This document shows, in pieces, positions 44,547 through 53,806 of a stretch of DNA of 64,000 nucleotides. A program made the translations under genes and the position numbers. Under the pieces are notes generated by a model. The model was not told the origin of the DNA, ran no database searches, and worked only from the letters and a program-made list of their open reading frames with translations. Within the stretch, counting starts at the first letter, position 1; the number at the start of each line of letters is the position of its first letter. Source of the stretch: Denitrificimonas caeni (GTDB lineage Bacteria; Pseudomonadota; Gammaproteobacteria; Pseudomonadales; Pseudomonadaceae); assembly GCF_905120345.1 (NCBI RefSeq), contig NZ_CAJHOA010000001.1, forward strand, positions 714,582-778,581, given 5' to 3'.

Positions 44547-45692
44547 TTAAGAGTGTGCGATCCACTTACGATGCGTATGGATCGCCATTAAAATACCAAA
44601 CCCAGACAAGAGCGTAACCAATGAAGTCCCGCCGTAGCTTATAAAAGGTAGTGGCACCCCGACAATAGGCAGGAGGCCACTGACCATACCTACGTTAACA
44701 AAGACGTAAATAAAGAATGTTAGCGTAATAGACCCTGCTAACAATTTACCGAAGACCGTTTGCGCTTGCAGAGTAATCACCATCGCTCGTCCGATCAATA
44801 GCAAATACACCATCAGCAGCAAGCAAATACCCACCAAGCCAAATTCTTCGCCTAAAACAGCAATAATAAAGTCGGTATGGCTTTCAGGTAAAAAGTCCAA
44901 ATGTGATTGCGTGCCGAGCAACCAGCCTTTGCCAAAGACGCCGCCTGAACCGATAGCGGCCTTCGACTGAATAATATTCCAACCACTGCCCAGTGGGTCG
45001 CTTTCAGGGTTTAAGAAGGTCAATACCCGTTGCTTTTGATATTGATGCATAACAAACATCCACATCGCAATCGCAATCGGCACAACAGCTGCGATAGCAC
45101 CAAGAATCCAGCGCCAGCGTAATCCGCCTAAGAACAGCACAAAGACCCCAGACACCATAATCAACGTCGCTGTTCCTAAATCAGGCTGACGAGCAATCAA
45201 GACAAAGGGCACAACAATTAAAACAGCACTGATCACGATACGCTTAAATGATGGCGGTAAATTATGTCGCGCCAAGTACCACGCTAAGGTCATCGGCACA
45301 AAAAGCTTCATCAGTTCGGCCGGCTGAAAACGCACAAGCCCCGGAATATTAATCCAACGCGTGGCACCCATAGCATTGTGCCCAACGACTTCAACAATAA
45401 TTAACAGCACGACACCAAGCACATACAACAACGCTGACCACCGGGCCATAAATCGCGGCTCAAGTTGCGCTACCACAATCATCACCAGCATTCCCAAGCC
45501 AAAGGATGATGCCTGTTTAATCAGTAACCCTTGATCCCTGCCACCCGCTGAATACAAAACAAACAAACCAGTGGTTGCCAGTATCAATAATAAAAATAGC
45601 AACCAACCATCAATGTGTACTCGCTGCAAAAAAGATGCACGACGACGCAGCACATCACCTTCTGATAACACACGATTAAAGCCTCGAGTCAT
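44547..45692 (-). CDS. rodA: Rod-shape SEDS glycosyltransferase RodA
   Basis: RodA polymerises glycan strands in the elongasome together with PBP2. The 381-residue protein has about ten membrane helices and SEDS-family segments: FQPAELMKLFVPMTLAWYLA, RQPDLGTATLIMVSG and the C-terminal LPFISYGGTSLVTLLSGFG. Its start overlaps the mrdA stop by four bases, so PBP2 and RodA synthesis are coupled. Confidence 0.97.
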   Translation of the reverse strand: MTRGFNRVLSEGDVLRRRASFLQRVHIDGWLLFLLLILATTGLFVLYSAGGRDQGLLIKQASSFGLGMLVMIVVAQLEPRFMARWSALLYVLGVVLLIIVEVVGHNAMGATRWINIPGLVRFQPAELMKLFVPMTLAWYLARHNLPPSFKRIVISAVLIVVPFVLIARQPDLGTATLIMVSGVFVLFLGGLRWRWILGAIAAVVPIAIAMWMFVMHQYQKQRVLTFLNPESDPLGSGWNIIQSKAAIGSGGVFGKGWLLGTQSHLDFLPESHTDFIIAVLGEEFGLVGICLLLMVYLLLIGRAMVITLQAQTVFGKLLAGSITLTFFIYVFVNVGMVSGLLPIVGVPLPFISYGGTSLVTLLSGFGILMAIHTHRKWIAHS

Positions 45693-47584
45693 CGTCTGAC
45701 CTCTGTTGTCGAACGCTCAGTCGTCTGATATTCCACCTTTAGCTCGCCCTCATCATCCAATAACCAACCATCGAGCACTTGCTTGGCGACAGGTGCTGCA
45801 ACACCAGAACCTGACTCACCATTCTCAACCATTACTGCCACAGCAATAGCAGGGTTTTCAGCCGGAGCATAAGCAACAAATAAAGCATGATCACGGTGAC
45901 GTTCTTGCACCTTATCGCGGTTATAGCGTTCGCCTTGCTTAATCGCTACAACCTGTGCCGTACCACTTTTACCAGCAATACGGTACAACGCGGAGTCACC
46001 CACTTTACGCGCAGTACCTCGTGTACCGTGCAGGACATTTTCCATACCCATACCCACTGCATCCCAGTTTTTATCATCGCGCAAGACAATATCCGCTGGC
46101 ATATCTGCATCAATAATAGGTTGCAAGCCGCCAACACTACGGGCCAAATGTGGCCGTATCCACTTACCTTTAGAGGCCATCAGTGCCGTTGCTTGCGCAA
46201 GCTGCAAAGGGGTTGTTTGCATATAACCTTGGCCAATTCCTAGAATTAAGGTTTCACCGGGATACCATGGTTGACGATAGCGACTACGCTTCCAGTCTTT
46301 GGAAGGCATAAGTCCTGCTGTCTCTTCAAACATATCCAACGCGACACGTTGGCCAAAACCAAATCGAGTCATATAATCATGCATACGATCGACACCCATT
46401 TTATGCGCCAAATCATAAAAATAAGTGTCGTTCGAGCGTGATAGCGCTAAATCAAGATTAACCCAGCCATCACCATAGCGATTCCAGTTACGGTATCGAT
46501 GTTTATGGTTAGGTAGCTGAAAAAAACCAGGATCAAATACTCGAGTACTGGGTGTCACAATTCCGAGATCTAAGCCAGCAATCGCCATCATCGGTTTGAT
46601 GGTTGAACCGGGCGGATACAAGCCTCTTAATACACGATTAAACAGCGGTTGATCCAGCGAGTCACGTAATAAACCATAGGCTTTGAAACTGATGCCGGTG
46701 ACAAAAGGATTCGGATCAAAACTGGGTTGACTGACCATCGCCAGCACTTCACCACTATTCGGATCAAGTGCCACTATCGCACCGCGGCGCCCATCGAGCG
46801 CCAACTCAGCAGCCTCTTGCAATTTAATATCTAATGTTAAGTAAATATCTTGTCCAGAGATTGGCTCAACACGATTCAGAACACGTAAGACTCGACCGCG
46901 CGCATTGGTCTCAACTTCTTCATAACCGACTTGACCGTGCAATTGCTCTTCGTAGAAGCGCTCGATACCCGTTTTACCAATATGGTGAGTACCACTGTAA
47001 TTGATCGGATCCAGCTTCTTTAGTTCGGTTTCGTTGATCCGTCCTACATAACCAACAGAGTGCGCAAAATGTTCTTTTTGCGGGTAATAACGCACCAAAC
47101 TGGCCGCCACTTCGACCCCTGGCAAACGAAATTGATTCACCGCCACGCGAGCAATCTGCGCTTCGCTGAGCTCAAACATCACCGGAACGGGTTCGAAAGG
47201 ACGCCGGCCTTGGCGAATGCGCTTTTCAAACAACTCGCGACTGTCGGTGTCGAGCTCAAGAATTTCAATAATCGAATCCAGCACCTGCTCCCAATCACCG
47301 GCACGCTCGCGGGTCAGGGTTAAACTAAAGCTGGCTCTATTATCAGCGATCAATACACCATTGCGATCATAAATCATGCCACGCGTAGGCGGTAACGACT
47401 GCACATGGATACGGTTATTTTCAGCTAAGGTTGAGTGATGCTCAAACTGTACAACTTGTAAGTAATACATCCTAAACATCAGCAGCATCGTTAAGAAAAT
47501 CAGCGCAGCACCGCCAAACAGCATCCGTGAACGGATCAGCCGCGTGTCGCGCTCATGATCTTTTAACCGAATAGGAGGTGGCAT
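45689..47584 (-). CDS. mrdA: Penicillin-binding protein 2 (MrdA)
   Basis: The elongation-specific transpeptidase. One N-terminal membrane helix (about residues 20-45) is followed by the dimerisation/pedestal domain (LPPTRGMIYDRNGVLIADN) and the transpeptidase domain with STIK (PPGSTIKPMMAIAG), SxN (SRSNDTYFYDLAH) and KSGT (IAGKSGTAQV). Length 631 residues is normal. It lies between rlmH and rodA in the conserved mrd order. Confidence 0.97.
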   Translation of the reverse strand: MPPPIRLKDHERDTRLIRSRMLFGGAALIFLTMLLMFRMYYLQVVQFEHHSTLAENNRIHVQSLPPTRGMIYDRNGVLIADNRASFSLTLTRERAGDWEQVLDSIIEILELDTDSRELFEKRIRQGRRPFEPVPVMFELSEAQIARVAVNQFRLPGVEVAASLVRYYPQKEHFAHSVGYVGRINETELKKLDPINYSGTHHIGKTGIERFYEEQLHGQVGYEEVETNARGRVLRVLNRVEPISGQDIYLTLDIKLQEAAELALDGRRGAIVALDPNSGEVLAMVSQPSFDPNPFVTGISFKAYGLLRDSLDQPLFNRVLRGLYPPGSTIKPMMAIAGLDLGIVTPSTRVFDPGFFQLPNHKHRYRNWNRYGDGWVNLDLALSRSNDTYFYDLAHKMGVDRMHDYMTRFGFGQRVALDMFEETAGLMPSKDWKRSRYRQPWYPGETLILGIGQGYMQTTPLQLAQATALMASKGKWIRPHLARSVGGLQPIIDADMPADIVLRDDKNWDAVGMGMENVLHGTRGTARKVGDSALYRIAGKSGTAQVVAIKQGERYNRDKVQERHRDHALFVAYAPAENPAIAVAVMVENGESGSGVAAPVAKQVLDGWLLDDEGELKVEYQTTERSTTEVRR

Positions 47585-47593
47585 ACCCGTCCA

Positions 47594-48061
47594 CTATTTA
47601 TGATATGGATGACCGTTCAGCACAGTCCATGCACGGTAAATCTGCTCACCGAGAAGAATCCGCACTAACGGATGCGGCAGTGTTAAAGGCGAGAGCGACC
47701 AGCGCTGCTCACTACGCTCACAAACCTGCGGTGCGAGGCCTTCAGGTCCACCTACCATCAAGTTCACATTGCGCGCTTCTAAACGCCAGCGCTCAAGCTC
47801 TTGCGCTAACTGTTCAGTGCTCCAAGGTTTGCCATGCACTTCTAAGGTAACAATGCGCTCACCCGGCTGCACCTTGGCTAGCATCGCATCACCTTCTTGA
47901 CGAATCAGCCTTTGTACGTCAGCGTTTTTGCCACGTGTACTGAGCGGAATTTCAACCAAATCTAAGGGCAATTCGCTGGGCAGACGTTTGGCATATTCAT
48001 GCCAACCATCCTCAACCCAACGCGGCATTTTACTACCAACAGCAATCAAGCGAATACGCAC
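47594..48061 (-). CDS. rlmH: 23S rRNA pseudouridine-1915 N3-methyltransferase RlmH
   Basis: A 155-residue SPOUT methyltransferase acting on m3-pseudouridine 1915 in helix 69. The knot segments [20 protein letters not shown] and the C-terminal [20 protein letters not shown] are intact. The start follows the rsfS stop with no gap, so it is coupled to it. Confidence 0.97.
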   Translation of the reverse strand: MRIRLIAVGSKMPRWVEDGWHEYAKRLPSELPLDLVEIPLSTRGKNADVQRLIRQEGDAMLAKVQPGERIVTLEVHGKPWSTEQLAQELERWRLEARNVNLMVGGPEGLAPQVCERSEQRWSLSPLTLPHPLVRILLGEQIYRAWTVLNGHPYHK

Positions 48062-48424
48062 TTACTCAGCGCCTTGCTCATTGTGTTGTGCGCGACTTTG
48101 CTCAGCACCCTGCCACAAACGCTCAAGGTCATAATGCTCACGAGTTTCGACCTGCATGACGTGGACGACCACATCATTCAAGTCGATCAACGCCCACTCG
48201 CCGCCGTCCAAACCTTCGCTACCCACGGGTCTAACGCCTTGCGCTTTAGCCTTATCGATAACGTTTTCTGCCAACGCCTTAACCTGACGTGCAGAGCCGC
48301 CTGAAGCGATAATCATAAAGTCAGTAATGCTGGTTTTACCGCGTACGTCAATGGTCACAATGTCTTTAGCTTTAACTTCTTCTAAAGACTCGATAATCAA
48401 TTTAACAAGTTGTTCATTTTGCAT
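48062..48424 (-). CDS. rsfS: Ribosome silencing factor RsfS (YbeB)
   Basis: RsfS binds uL14 and blocks subunit joining when nutrients are low. Family segments: [20 protein letters not shown] and [18 protein letters not shown]. The ATG at 48424 has GAGG upstream and yields about 120 residues; 24 further open codons overlap nadD and are not family sequence. Confidence 0.95.
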   Translation of the reverse strand: MQNEQLVKLIIESLEEVKAKDIVTIDVRGKTSITDFMIIASGGSARQVKALAENVIDKAKAQGVRPVGSEGLDGGEWALIDLNDVVVHVMQVETREHYDLERLWQGAEQSRAQHNEQGAE

Positions 48425-48449
48425 GGAGTATCTAACCTCAAAAAGCTCA

Positions 48450-49088
48450 TCACTCTTGATAGAGTTGGTGAGCGTAAATATATTTAAAAACGGCATCTGG
48501 TACCAAATACCGAACGCAACGCTGTGTTGCTAATAAGTGTCTAATTTGTGTTGCTGAAATAGCCAACGGTGTTTGCCATACAAAAGCGATTTGACCACTA
48601 GGACCATGCAGCGTTTGCGGGCCACTTACGCTTTTTGCCGCCACTAAATCACGTAAAACTTGTGGCGCTTCGATGTCTGCATCAGGGCGTTGTAACACTA
48701 AAATATGACAATGCTCTAATAACTCATCCCAGCGATGCCAACTGGGCAATCCACAAAACGCATCCCAACCTAAGATAAGCAGCAACTGATCCTGCTCTTC
48801 AAGCTCAGCACGCAATGATAACAAGGTATCGATGCTCCAGGACGGTTTATCGCGACGTAATTCACGATCATCGACACTGAGCAAGTCCTCCTCAGCCACC
48901 GCCAACTGCACCATTTCCAAACGCTGCTGTGCACTGACCTGCGGCGCACCGCGATGTGGCGGTCGCGCGTTAGGGATCAATAGCAGCTGATCTAGAACAT
49001 AGTGTTCGGCAACTTCCAGTGCACTGCGCAAATGACCGATATGCACAGGATCGAAAGTGCCACCTAGCATCCCAATTCGCTTAGCCAC
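48450..49088 (-). CDS. nadD: Nicotinate-nucleotide adenylyltransferase NadD
   Basis: NadD makes deamido-NAD from nicotinate mononucleotide and ATP. The nucleotidyltransferase motif [13 protein letters not shown] and the C-terminal [10 protein letters not shown] segment (the ISSTxxR motif) are present. The start is assigned to the GTG at 49088, giving [10 protein letters not shown] as in Pseudomonas, and it overlaps the proA stop by 8 bases; an ATG nine codons further upstream is also open. Confidence 0.94.
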   Translation of the reverse strand: MAKRIGMLGGTFDPVHIGHLRSALEVAEHYVLDQLLLIPNARPPHRGAPQVSAQQRLEMVQLAVAEEDLLSVDDRELRRDKPSWSIDTLLSLRAELEEQDQLLLILGWDAFCGLPSWHRWDELLEHCHILVLQRPDADIEAPQVLRDLVAAKSVSGPQTLHGPSGQIAFVWQTPLAISATQIRHLLATQRCVRYLVPDAVFKYIYAHQLYQE

Positions 49089-50346
49089 GCACGTGTCCGT
49101 CACCGAATACGACATATTTTTCGCTAGTCAAACCCAGCAAACCAACAGGCCCACGGGCATGCAACTTATCGGTAGATATACCAATTTCCGCACCTAGCCC
49201 ATACTCAAAACCATCAGCAAAACGGGTTGAAGCATTGATCATCACCGAACTTGAATCCACTTCGGTTAAAAAACGTCGCGCATCGGTAAAGTTCTCAGTC
49301 ACAATACTATCGGTATGCTGTGAACCATAGGTATTGATATGTTCAATCGCCTCGTCAAGCGATGAGACAATACGTATCGCCAGAATAGGTGCATTGTACT
49401 CCGCAGCCCAATCATCCGCAGTAACAGCTATCACGCGACCCGCAAATAAAGCGCAGGTCTTCTCACAGCCGCGCAACTCAACCTGCTTAGCCTCATAAAT
49501 ATCGAACAGCGGGCGCAATACTGCATCAACTTGTGAGTCATGCACTAACAACGTTTCCATCGCATTACACGGCGCATAACGTTGTGTCTTGGAGTTATCA
49601 GCAATACGAATCGCTTTGTCTGCATCAGCAGCCTGGTCCACATAGACATGGCAAACGCCATCTAAATGCTTAATGATCGGTACTTTAGCGTCACGAGTGA
49701 TACGCTCAATCAGCCCTTTGCCGCCGCGCGGCACAATCACATCGACGTACTTAGGCATAGTGATCAGTGCACCCACGGCGGCACGATCTGTAGTTTCCAC
49801 CACCTGCACTGCCGACGCAGGAAACCCCGCCACAGCTAAACCCTCATTCAAACATTGCGCAATCGCTTGATTAGAATGAATGGCTTCTGAGCCACCGCGT
49901 AAAATCGTCGCGTTACCTGACTTAATACATAAGCTGGCCGCTTCGACGGTCACGTTTGGCCGTGATTCATAAATAATGCCAATTACGCCCAATGGCACAC
50001 GCATCTTACCCACCTGAATACCAGACGGCACAAAATGCATATCGCTAATTTCACCGATCGGATCAGGTAATGCCGCAACCTGTTTTAAACCTTCGATCAT
50101 GTCATCAATACGCGTTGAACTGAGTGCCAAACGGTCGAGCATCGCATCATCCAGTCCGCTGGCACGTCCTGCCTGCATATCAAGCTCATTGGCTTCTAGC
50201 AAAGCGGCACGAGATGTATCGAGGGCAACGGCAGTCGCTAATAAAGCCTGATTTTTTTGCGCAGTACTGGCCTTTGCCAACACACGCGAAGCCTCACGCG
50301 CAGACTCGCCAAGGCGCTGCATGTAGTCAACAACAAGTTCGGTCAT
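49081..50346 (-). CDS. proA: Gamma-glutamyl phosphate reductase ProA
   Basis: ProA reduces gamma-glutamyl phosphate to the semialdehyde in proline synthesis. The 421-residue enzyme has the aldehyde-dehydrogenase fold with family segments [18 protein letters not shown] and [12 protein letters not shown] and the catalytic cysteine in [14 protein letters not shown]. It overlaps nadD. A TATAAT on the minus strand at 50388-50383 lies about 40 bases upstream and may be its -10 box, but no good -35 was found. Confidence 0.97.
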   Translation of the reverse strand: MTELVVDYMQRLGESAREASRVLAKASTAQKNQALLATAVALDTSRAALLEANELDMQAGRASGLDDAMLDRLALSSTRIDDMIEGLKQVAALPDPIGEISDMHFVPSGIQVGKMRVPLGVIGIIYESRPNVTVEAASLCIKSGNATILRGGSEAIHSNQAIAQCLNEGLAVAGFPASAVQVVETTDRAAVGALITMPKYVDVIVPRGGKGLIERITRDAKVPIIKHLDGVCHVYVDQAADADKAIRIADNSKTQRYAPCNAMETLLVHDSQVDAVLRPLFDIYEAKQVELRGCEKTCALFAGRVIAVTADDWAAEYNAPILAIRIVSSLDEAIEHINTYGSQHTDSIVTENFTDARRFLTEVDSSSVMINASTRFADGFEYGLGAEIGISTDKLHARGPVGLLGLTSEKYVVFGDGHVRG

Positions 50347-50712
50347 AGCATCAAACCAAAGTCAAAAGTTAAATAGGCAACGATTATAGCGATGTCGCGG
50401 CATAAACGCACAGTTAGTTTGGCGATACGGGTCAGCACCACCCTGAGGTAGCGGGAGCAAGACGTTGACAGAGGAAAAAATGGCATCCATACACAGTGGA
50501 TGACCGCGATTCAAGCATAGCTATTCTGCGTCGAGCCCAAACAGCTTTTCAAAGCAGATCAGCGTCAGCGCAACAACCCTACACAGCAGTTCAAGAATTT
50601 TCGAATACGAGGATCTTTGAGTGTTTTTACTCTGTTTCTGTTTTTCAATTCAATCAACAGATAAAGCAGAAAATACGCACCCCACTCTGAAGTATATGAT
50701 TTTTGAAAAACA
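50347..50712. other. Intergenic junction between proA and the adhesin locus (no gene seen)
   Basis: These 366 bases contain no frame with family character and no strong terminator after the Mur-ligase gene that ends at 50713. The only signal is a TATAAT at 50388-50383 (minus strand) that may serve proA. It marks the boundary between conserved housekeeping order and the AT-richer accessory operon. Confidence 0.45.
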
Positions 50713-52107
50713 TCATTGGCTTTTTAAGGATTTAACTATTTTATGAATATCTGAAGAGTTCGAACCTTTGAATAACACACAATCATTATTTAAAAGCGAT
50801 GCTCGCAATTCAACTTCACAGTCGTCAATATGGTTGTAGTTCACAACTTTACATTTACCTCTAAAGTCAATCGAGCTATTCACCTCAGCCCAAATATCAC
50901 CAACGTTATAGATAAAATCAAACTCAAAAGCATTTATAAAATGAGCTAAAGAAAGATGGTATTGCTTAGAGGCTGCGCCGAGCTCTGCCATTTCACCTAA
51001 CACCAACCCTTTTCTACCTTGATGATTAAGGTTACCTAAGCTTTGAATAGCTGCTTCCATAGAGCCTGGGTTTGCATTATAAGCATCATCAACAACAATA
51101 ATTTTTTTATCATTTAAATGTACTACAGTCGTTTCACCGCGACCTTCGAGAGCTTTAAATTTTACGATATGCTCAAAAAAACCATCAATATCAAGACCTA
51201 GTATTGCTACCGCCAATAAAACAGCAACGCTATTTAATGCAATATGATAGCCGGAAGCACTTAATAAATATTCAACTTCTCGATCAAATAACTGTACAGT
51301 CGTGCGCCCACTATTTTGATCATAATCAATCAATGTCGCATCATTAGAGTGTCCCGCGCCATAAGTATAAACCTTTAAATCACATGCTATCGCCTTCTCA
51401 TAGACTAAAGCAAACTCTTGCATATCCCTATTAAGAATCACAATAGCACCAGTACTCATACCTGTAAAAATATTACTTTTAGCTGCAGCTATATCTTTAA
51501 CTGTATGTGAACGACCTAAGTGTGCAGGTAAAATATTTGTAAAAATAGCTATATCTGGATGTGCAAGAGCAGTGCTTGTTTTCATGTTACCAATAGCCAA
51601 CTCTAAGACATAATAATCTGCACACCAGTTAAATGAAGATAAATTCCATGCTACGCCATAAGGCAAGTTAGCATTAAATTTAGAACTATTCACTTCACCA
51701 TAGCTCGCAAAGATTAACTCAAGCATCGATGTAGTGGTTGTTTTTCCAGCACTACCTGTTATCGCTATAACTTTTCCGACAAACTGCTTTCTAGCATAAA
51801 ATCCTAGATTAAGTAGAGCCGTTTTATTATCTCTCACTTTAATAGAAGGGATTTCTTTTAAAGATTTTAAAACCTCCTCATCATCAGATATTACTCCAGA
51901 AAAATTATTTTCTAACTTTTTAAGCGCCTTATACGATATCCCTCTACTGTCCGGATTATCTCCTCTCACCAAAATAAAATCGCCACTTTTAAAAGCACCT
52001 ATATAGGCGCATACCCTATCAAAACAAAAGGGTTCTTTTGGCTCTAAAAACCACTCACCACCACATGCTTTAACAACAGCTGAAGTATTCCATTTTTTAT
52101 TTTTCAT
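50713..52107 (-). CDS. MurF-like Mur ligase of the adhesin operon
   Basis: A 464-residue ATP-dependent amide ligase. It has a MurF-type N-terminal domain (SGDFILVRGDNPDSRGISYK), the P-loop ITGSAGKTTTTSMLE (residues about 116-130), the central YYVLELAIGNMK segment and the MurF signature DDAYNANPGSMEAAI (about 340-355). The overall sequence is divergent and AT-rich, and the gene is the last of a type 1 secretion operon rather than part of the division/cell-wall cluster, so it is probably not the housekeeping MurF. Mur ligases join amino acids to carboxyl groups; cyanophycin synthetase uses a related domain to load side chains on an Asp backbone. A role in modifying the Asp-Ala adhesin or a surface polymer is a hypothesis. 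Confidence 0.85.
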   Translation of the reverse strand: MKNKKWNTSAVVKACGGEWFLEPKEPFCFDRVCAYIGAFKSGDFILVRGDNPDSRGISYKALKKLENNFSGVISDDEEVLKSLKEIPSIKVRDNKTALLNLGFYARKQFVGKVIAITGSAGKTTTTSMLELIFASYGEVNSSKFNANLPYGVAWNLSSFNWCADYYVLELAIGNMKTSTALAHPDIAIFTNILPAHLGRSHTVKDIAAAKSNIFTGMSTGAIVILNRDMQEFALVYEKAIACDLKVYTYGAGHSNDATLIDYDQNSGRTTVQLFDREVEYLLSASGYHIALNSVAVLLAVAILGLDIDGFFEHIVKFKALEGRGETTVVHLNDKKIIVVDDAYNANPGSMEAAIQSLGNLNHQGRKGLVLGEMAELGAASKQYHLSLAHFINAFEFDFIYNVGDIWAEVNSSIDFRGKCKVVNYNHIDDCEVELRASLLNNDCVLFKGSNSSDIHKIVKSLKSQ

Positions 52108-52135
52108 ACCTTGTCTCTCAAAATAAAAACCTTAC

Positions 52136-53791
52136 TTATTTGTTTATATATTTATAATAACCAACAAACCCTGATAGATAGTGTTCCACATCATCAATTC
52201 TCACCCTAAAGGAATGGTGTCGAATAAAAAAACTTCCTAAAAACTTATCGGGATGGGAAAAATACATTGCATACTCAGGCCAGAAGTGGCCATTAAGCAG
52301 GTAATGAGCACGTTTTTCTAATGCACTGTAAAACACGTCTAAATCTATATTATGGAGAAGATGCTTATGTTCTATTGATGATTGTAAACGTGTAATCATT
52401 CGTTCAGCAGCCATCATCAATTCAAGTAAAGTAGGAAACGTGGTTATTCGATTGGCAATAAAATCAAGGTAACCCATAACGTTTTGCAGTCCAAACCTAT
52501 AATAACGCTCATCATCGCGATACAAAGTTAGCTCATTTACGCAGTAACTTAGCCAGTGGTCATGCGCTTTCCAGTGCTCAGCACTAATAAAGTAATCAAA
52601 AGCTCTCTCTACTAGCGCTAGCCAACGCTCATCTTTAGTCAGCCCATAGAGCCGTATTAAGCCAAACGCAGCTTCACCGTCATAATAGATAATTCTAAAT
52701 TGGTCTTTAATCGTTAAATCAGGATAATTAAGCACATGCACAAACTTTCCAGTTTTTTTGTTCTGCATGTATTCAATACCTAAAGCCAACTGCTCTAATA
52801 ACTCTAAGTACTCTTGTGTCCCGGTCACCTCAGAGTATTTGCTTAAAGCAAGAATACAAACAGCGTTAGCACCAAGCTTGACCTCTTTCCCCGTGTGCTC
52901 AACTAAAAATGCAATTGTACTCTCTTGCTCCTTTAAGGTGACACGTCGAACCAAGCTGTTCACGATGTAGTTAATTGATCGTAGAATCGCTTTTTCAAGT
53001 TCAGGATTTTTAGTAATCTCCCATGCCTCTACCATTGAGTAGGTAGTGGAGGCATGCCGTAACGTATTGTACGTATCGATATAACGATCAAAACACGGGT
53101 GCCAACCGTAATAGAACCGCCCTGTATCTTGCACCTGAGTGGCGAGATAATTGCCACTGCGCTCAATTAAACCAAACACATCCTGCTTGGTCATTTTTTC
53201 GATAACACGACGCCCTGCATCTCTTCCTTTTGCGTACAGTAATTGACTCGGTTCTTCAGTAGAGCAAAATGCACCTTCCGTATCTAGCATATAAATTGCT
53301 GCATTATTTTTAAATTCGAAGTTAAAATCTAAGAATCGTTTTTTTGCATACAGCTCAAAATTCTTTCGATTAACAACAGCGTGTACATGCGCATTACCGC
53401 CATACAGCATGGCATTACTATTAAGTTCTTGTTCTAAAAAAGCGGTTTTAAACTCAGTATCAAGTGCTAAGCCATAACGAAAGTAGTTACGTTTAACATC
53501 CTTTAACCAATTCTTAAGCTGGCCTAAATGAGTTGTTCGAACATTAGCAACCCAGTCAATACGTAAAAACTTAGAATAGATGTCTTTATTACGTACGATA
53601 TCTGCTGCATTTTCAACTAGCTGCTGCCACGTTTCTTCAAACTCTTCGCCTGAGCAGTGAACAACTTGCGCTCGTGTCTTTCCATCGCTAACCGATAAAA
53701 AAAGTGTGAATTTTGGCCAACCCTCACCTAACTTCACTGCATTTTTTTGTACTACAGGCTTGATTTTATGAAGCAACCCCGTCAATGACAT
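52136..53791 (-). CDS. Unrecognised protein, second of two tandem paralogues
   Basis: A 551-residue protein I do not recognise, clearly a paralogue of the neighbouring upstream gene. An N-terminal domain (about residues 1-190) contains SDGKTRAQVVHC, NYFRYGLALD and LNSNAMLYGGN. The rest is helical, in a pattern suggesting an alpha/alpha-toroid: GRFYYGWHPCFDRYIDTYNT, LRHASTTYSMVEAW, RIIYYDGEAAFGLIRLYG, FPTLLELMMAAERM and SFFIRHHSFRVRIDDVEHYL. The invariant His, Asp, Tyr and Arg residues suggest an enzyme acting on a polymer. There is no signal peptide or membrane segment, so it is likely cytoplasmic. The start has a GTAGAGAT ribosome site, 15 bases after the first paralogue. Confidence 0.75.
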   Translation of the reverse strand: MSLTGLLHKIKPVVQKNAVKLGEGWPKFTLFLSVSDGKTRAQVVHCSGEEFEETWQQLVENAADIVRNKDIYSKFLRIDWVANVRTTHLGQLKNWLKDVKRNYFRYGLALDTEFKTAFLEQELNSNAMLYGGNAHVHAVVNRKNFELYAKKRFLDFNFEFKNNAAIYMLDTEGAFCSTEEPSQLLYAKGRDAGRRVIEKMTKQDVFGLIERSGNYLATQVQDTGRFYYGWHPCFDRYIDTYNTLRHASTTYSMVEAWEITKNPELEKAILRSINYIVNSLVRRVTLKEQESTIAFLVEHTGKEVKLGANAVCILALSKYSEVTGTQEYLELLEQLALGIEYMQNKKTGKFVHVLNYPDLTIKDQFRIIYYDGEAAFGLIRLYGLTKDERWLALVERAFDYFISAEHWKAHDHWLSYCVNELTLYRDDERYYRFGLQNVMGYLDFIANRITTFPTLLELMMAAERMITRLQSSIEHKHLLHNIDLDVFYSALEKRAHYLLNGHFWPEYAMYFSHPDKFLGSFFIRHHSFRVRIDDVEHYLSGFVGYYKYINK

Positions 53792-53806
53792 ATTAATATC
53801 TCTACA

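Noticed and set aside
50713..52107. Mur ligase gene as the housekeeping murF
   Set aside because: It is divergent, AT-rich and lies in a secretion operon away from the cell-wall cluster; the true murF should be elsewhere.
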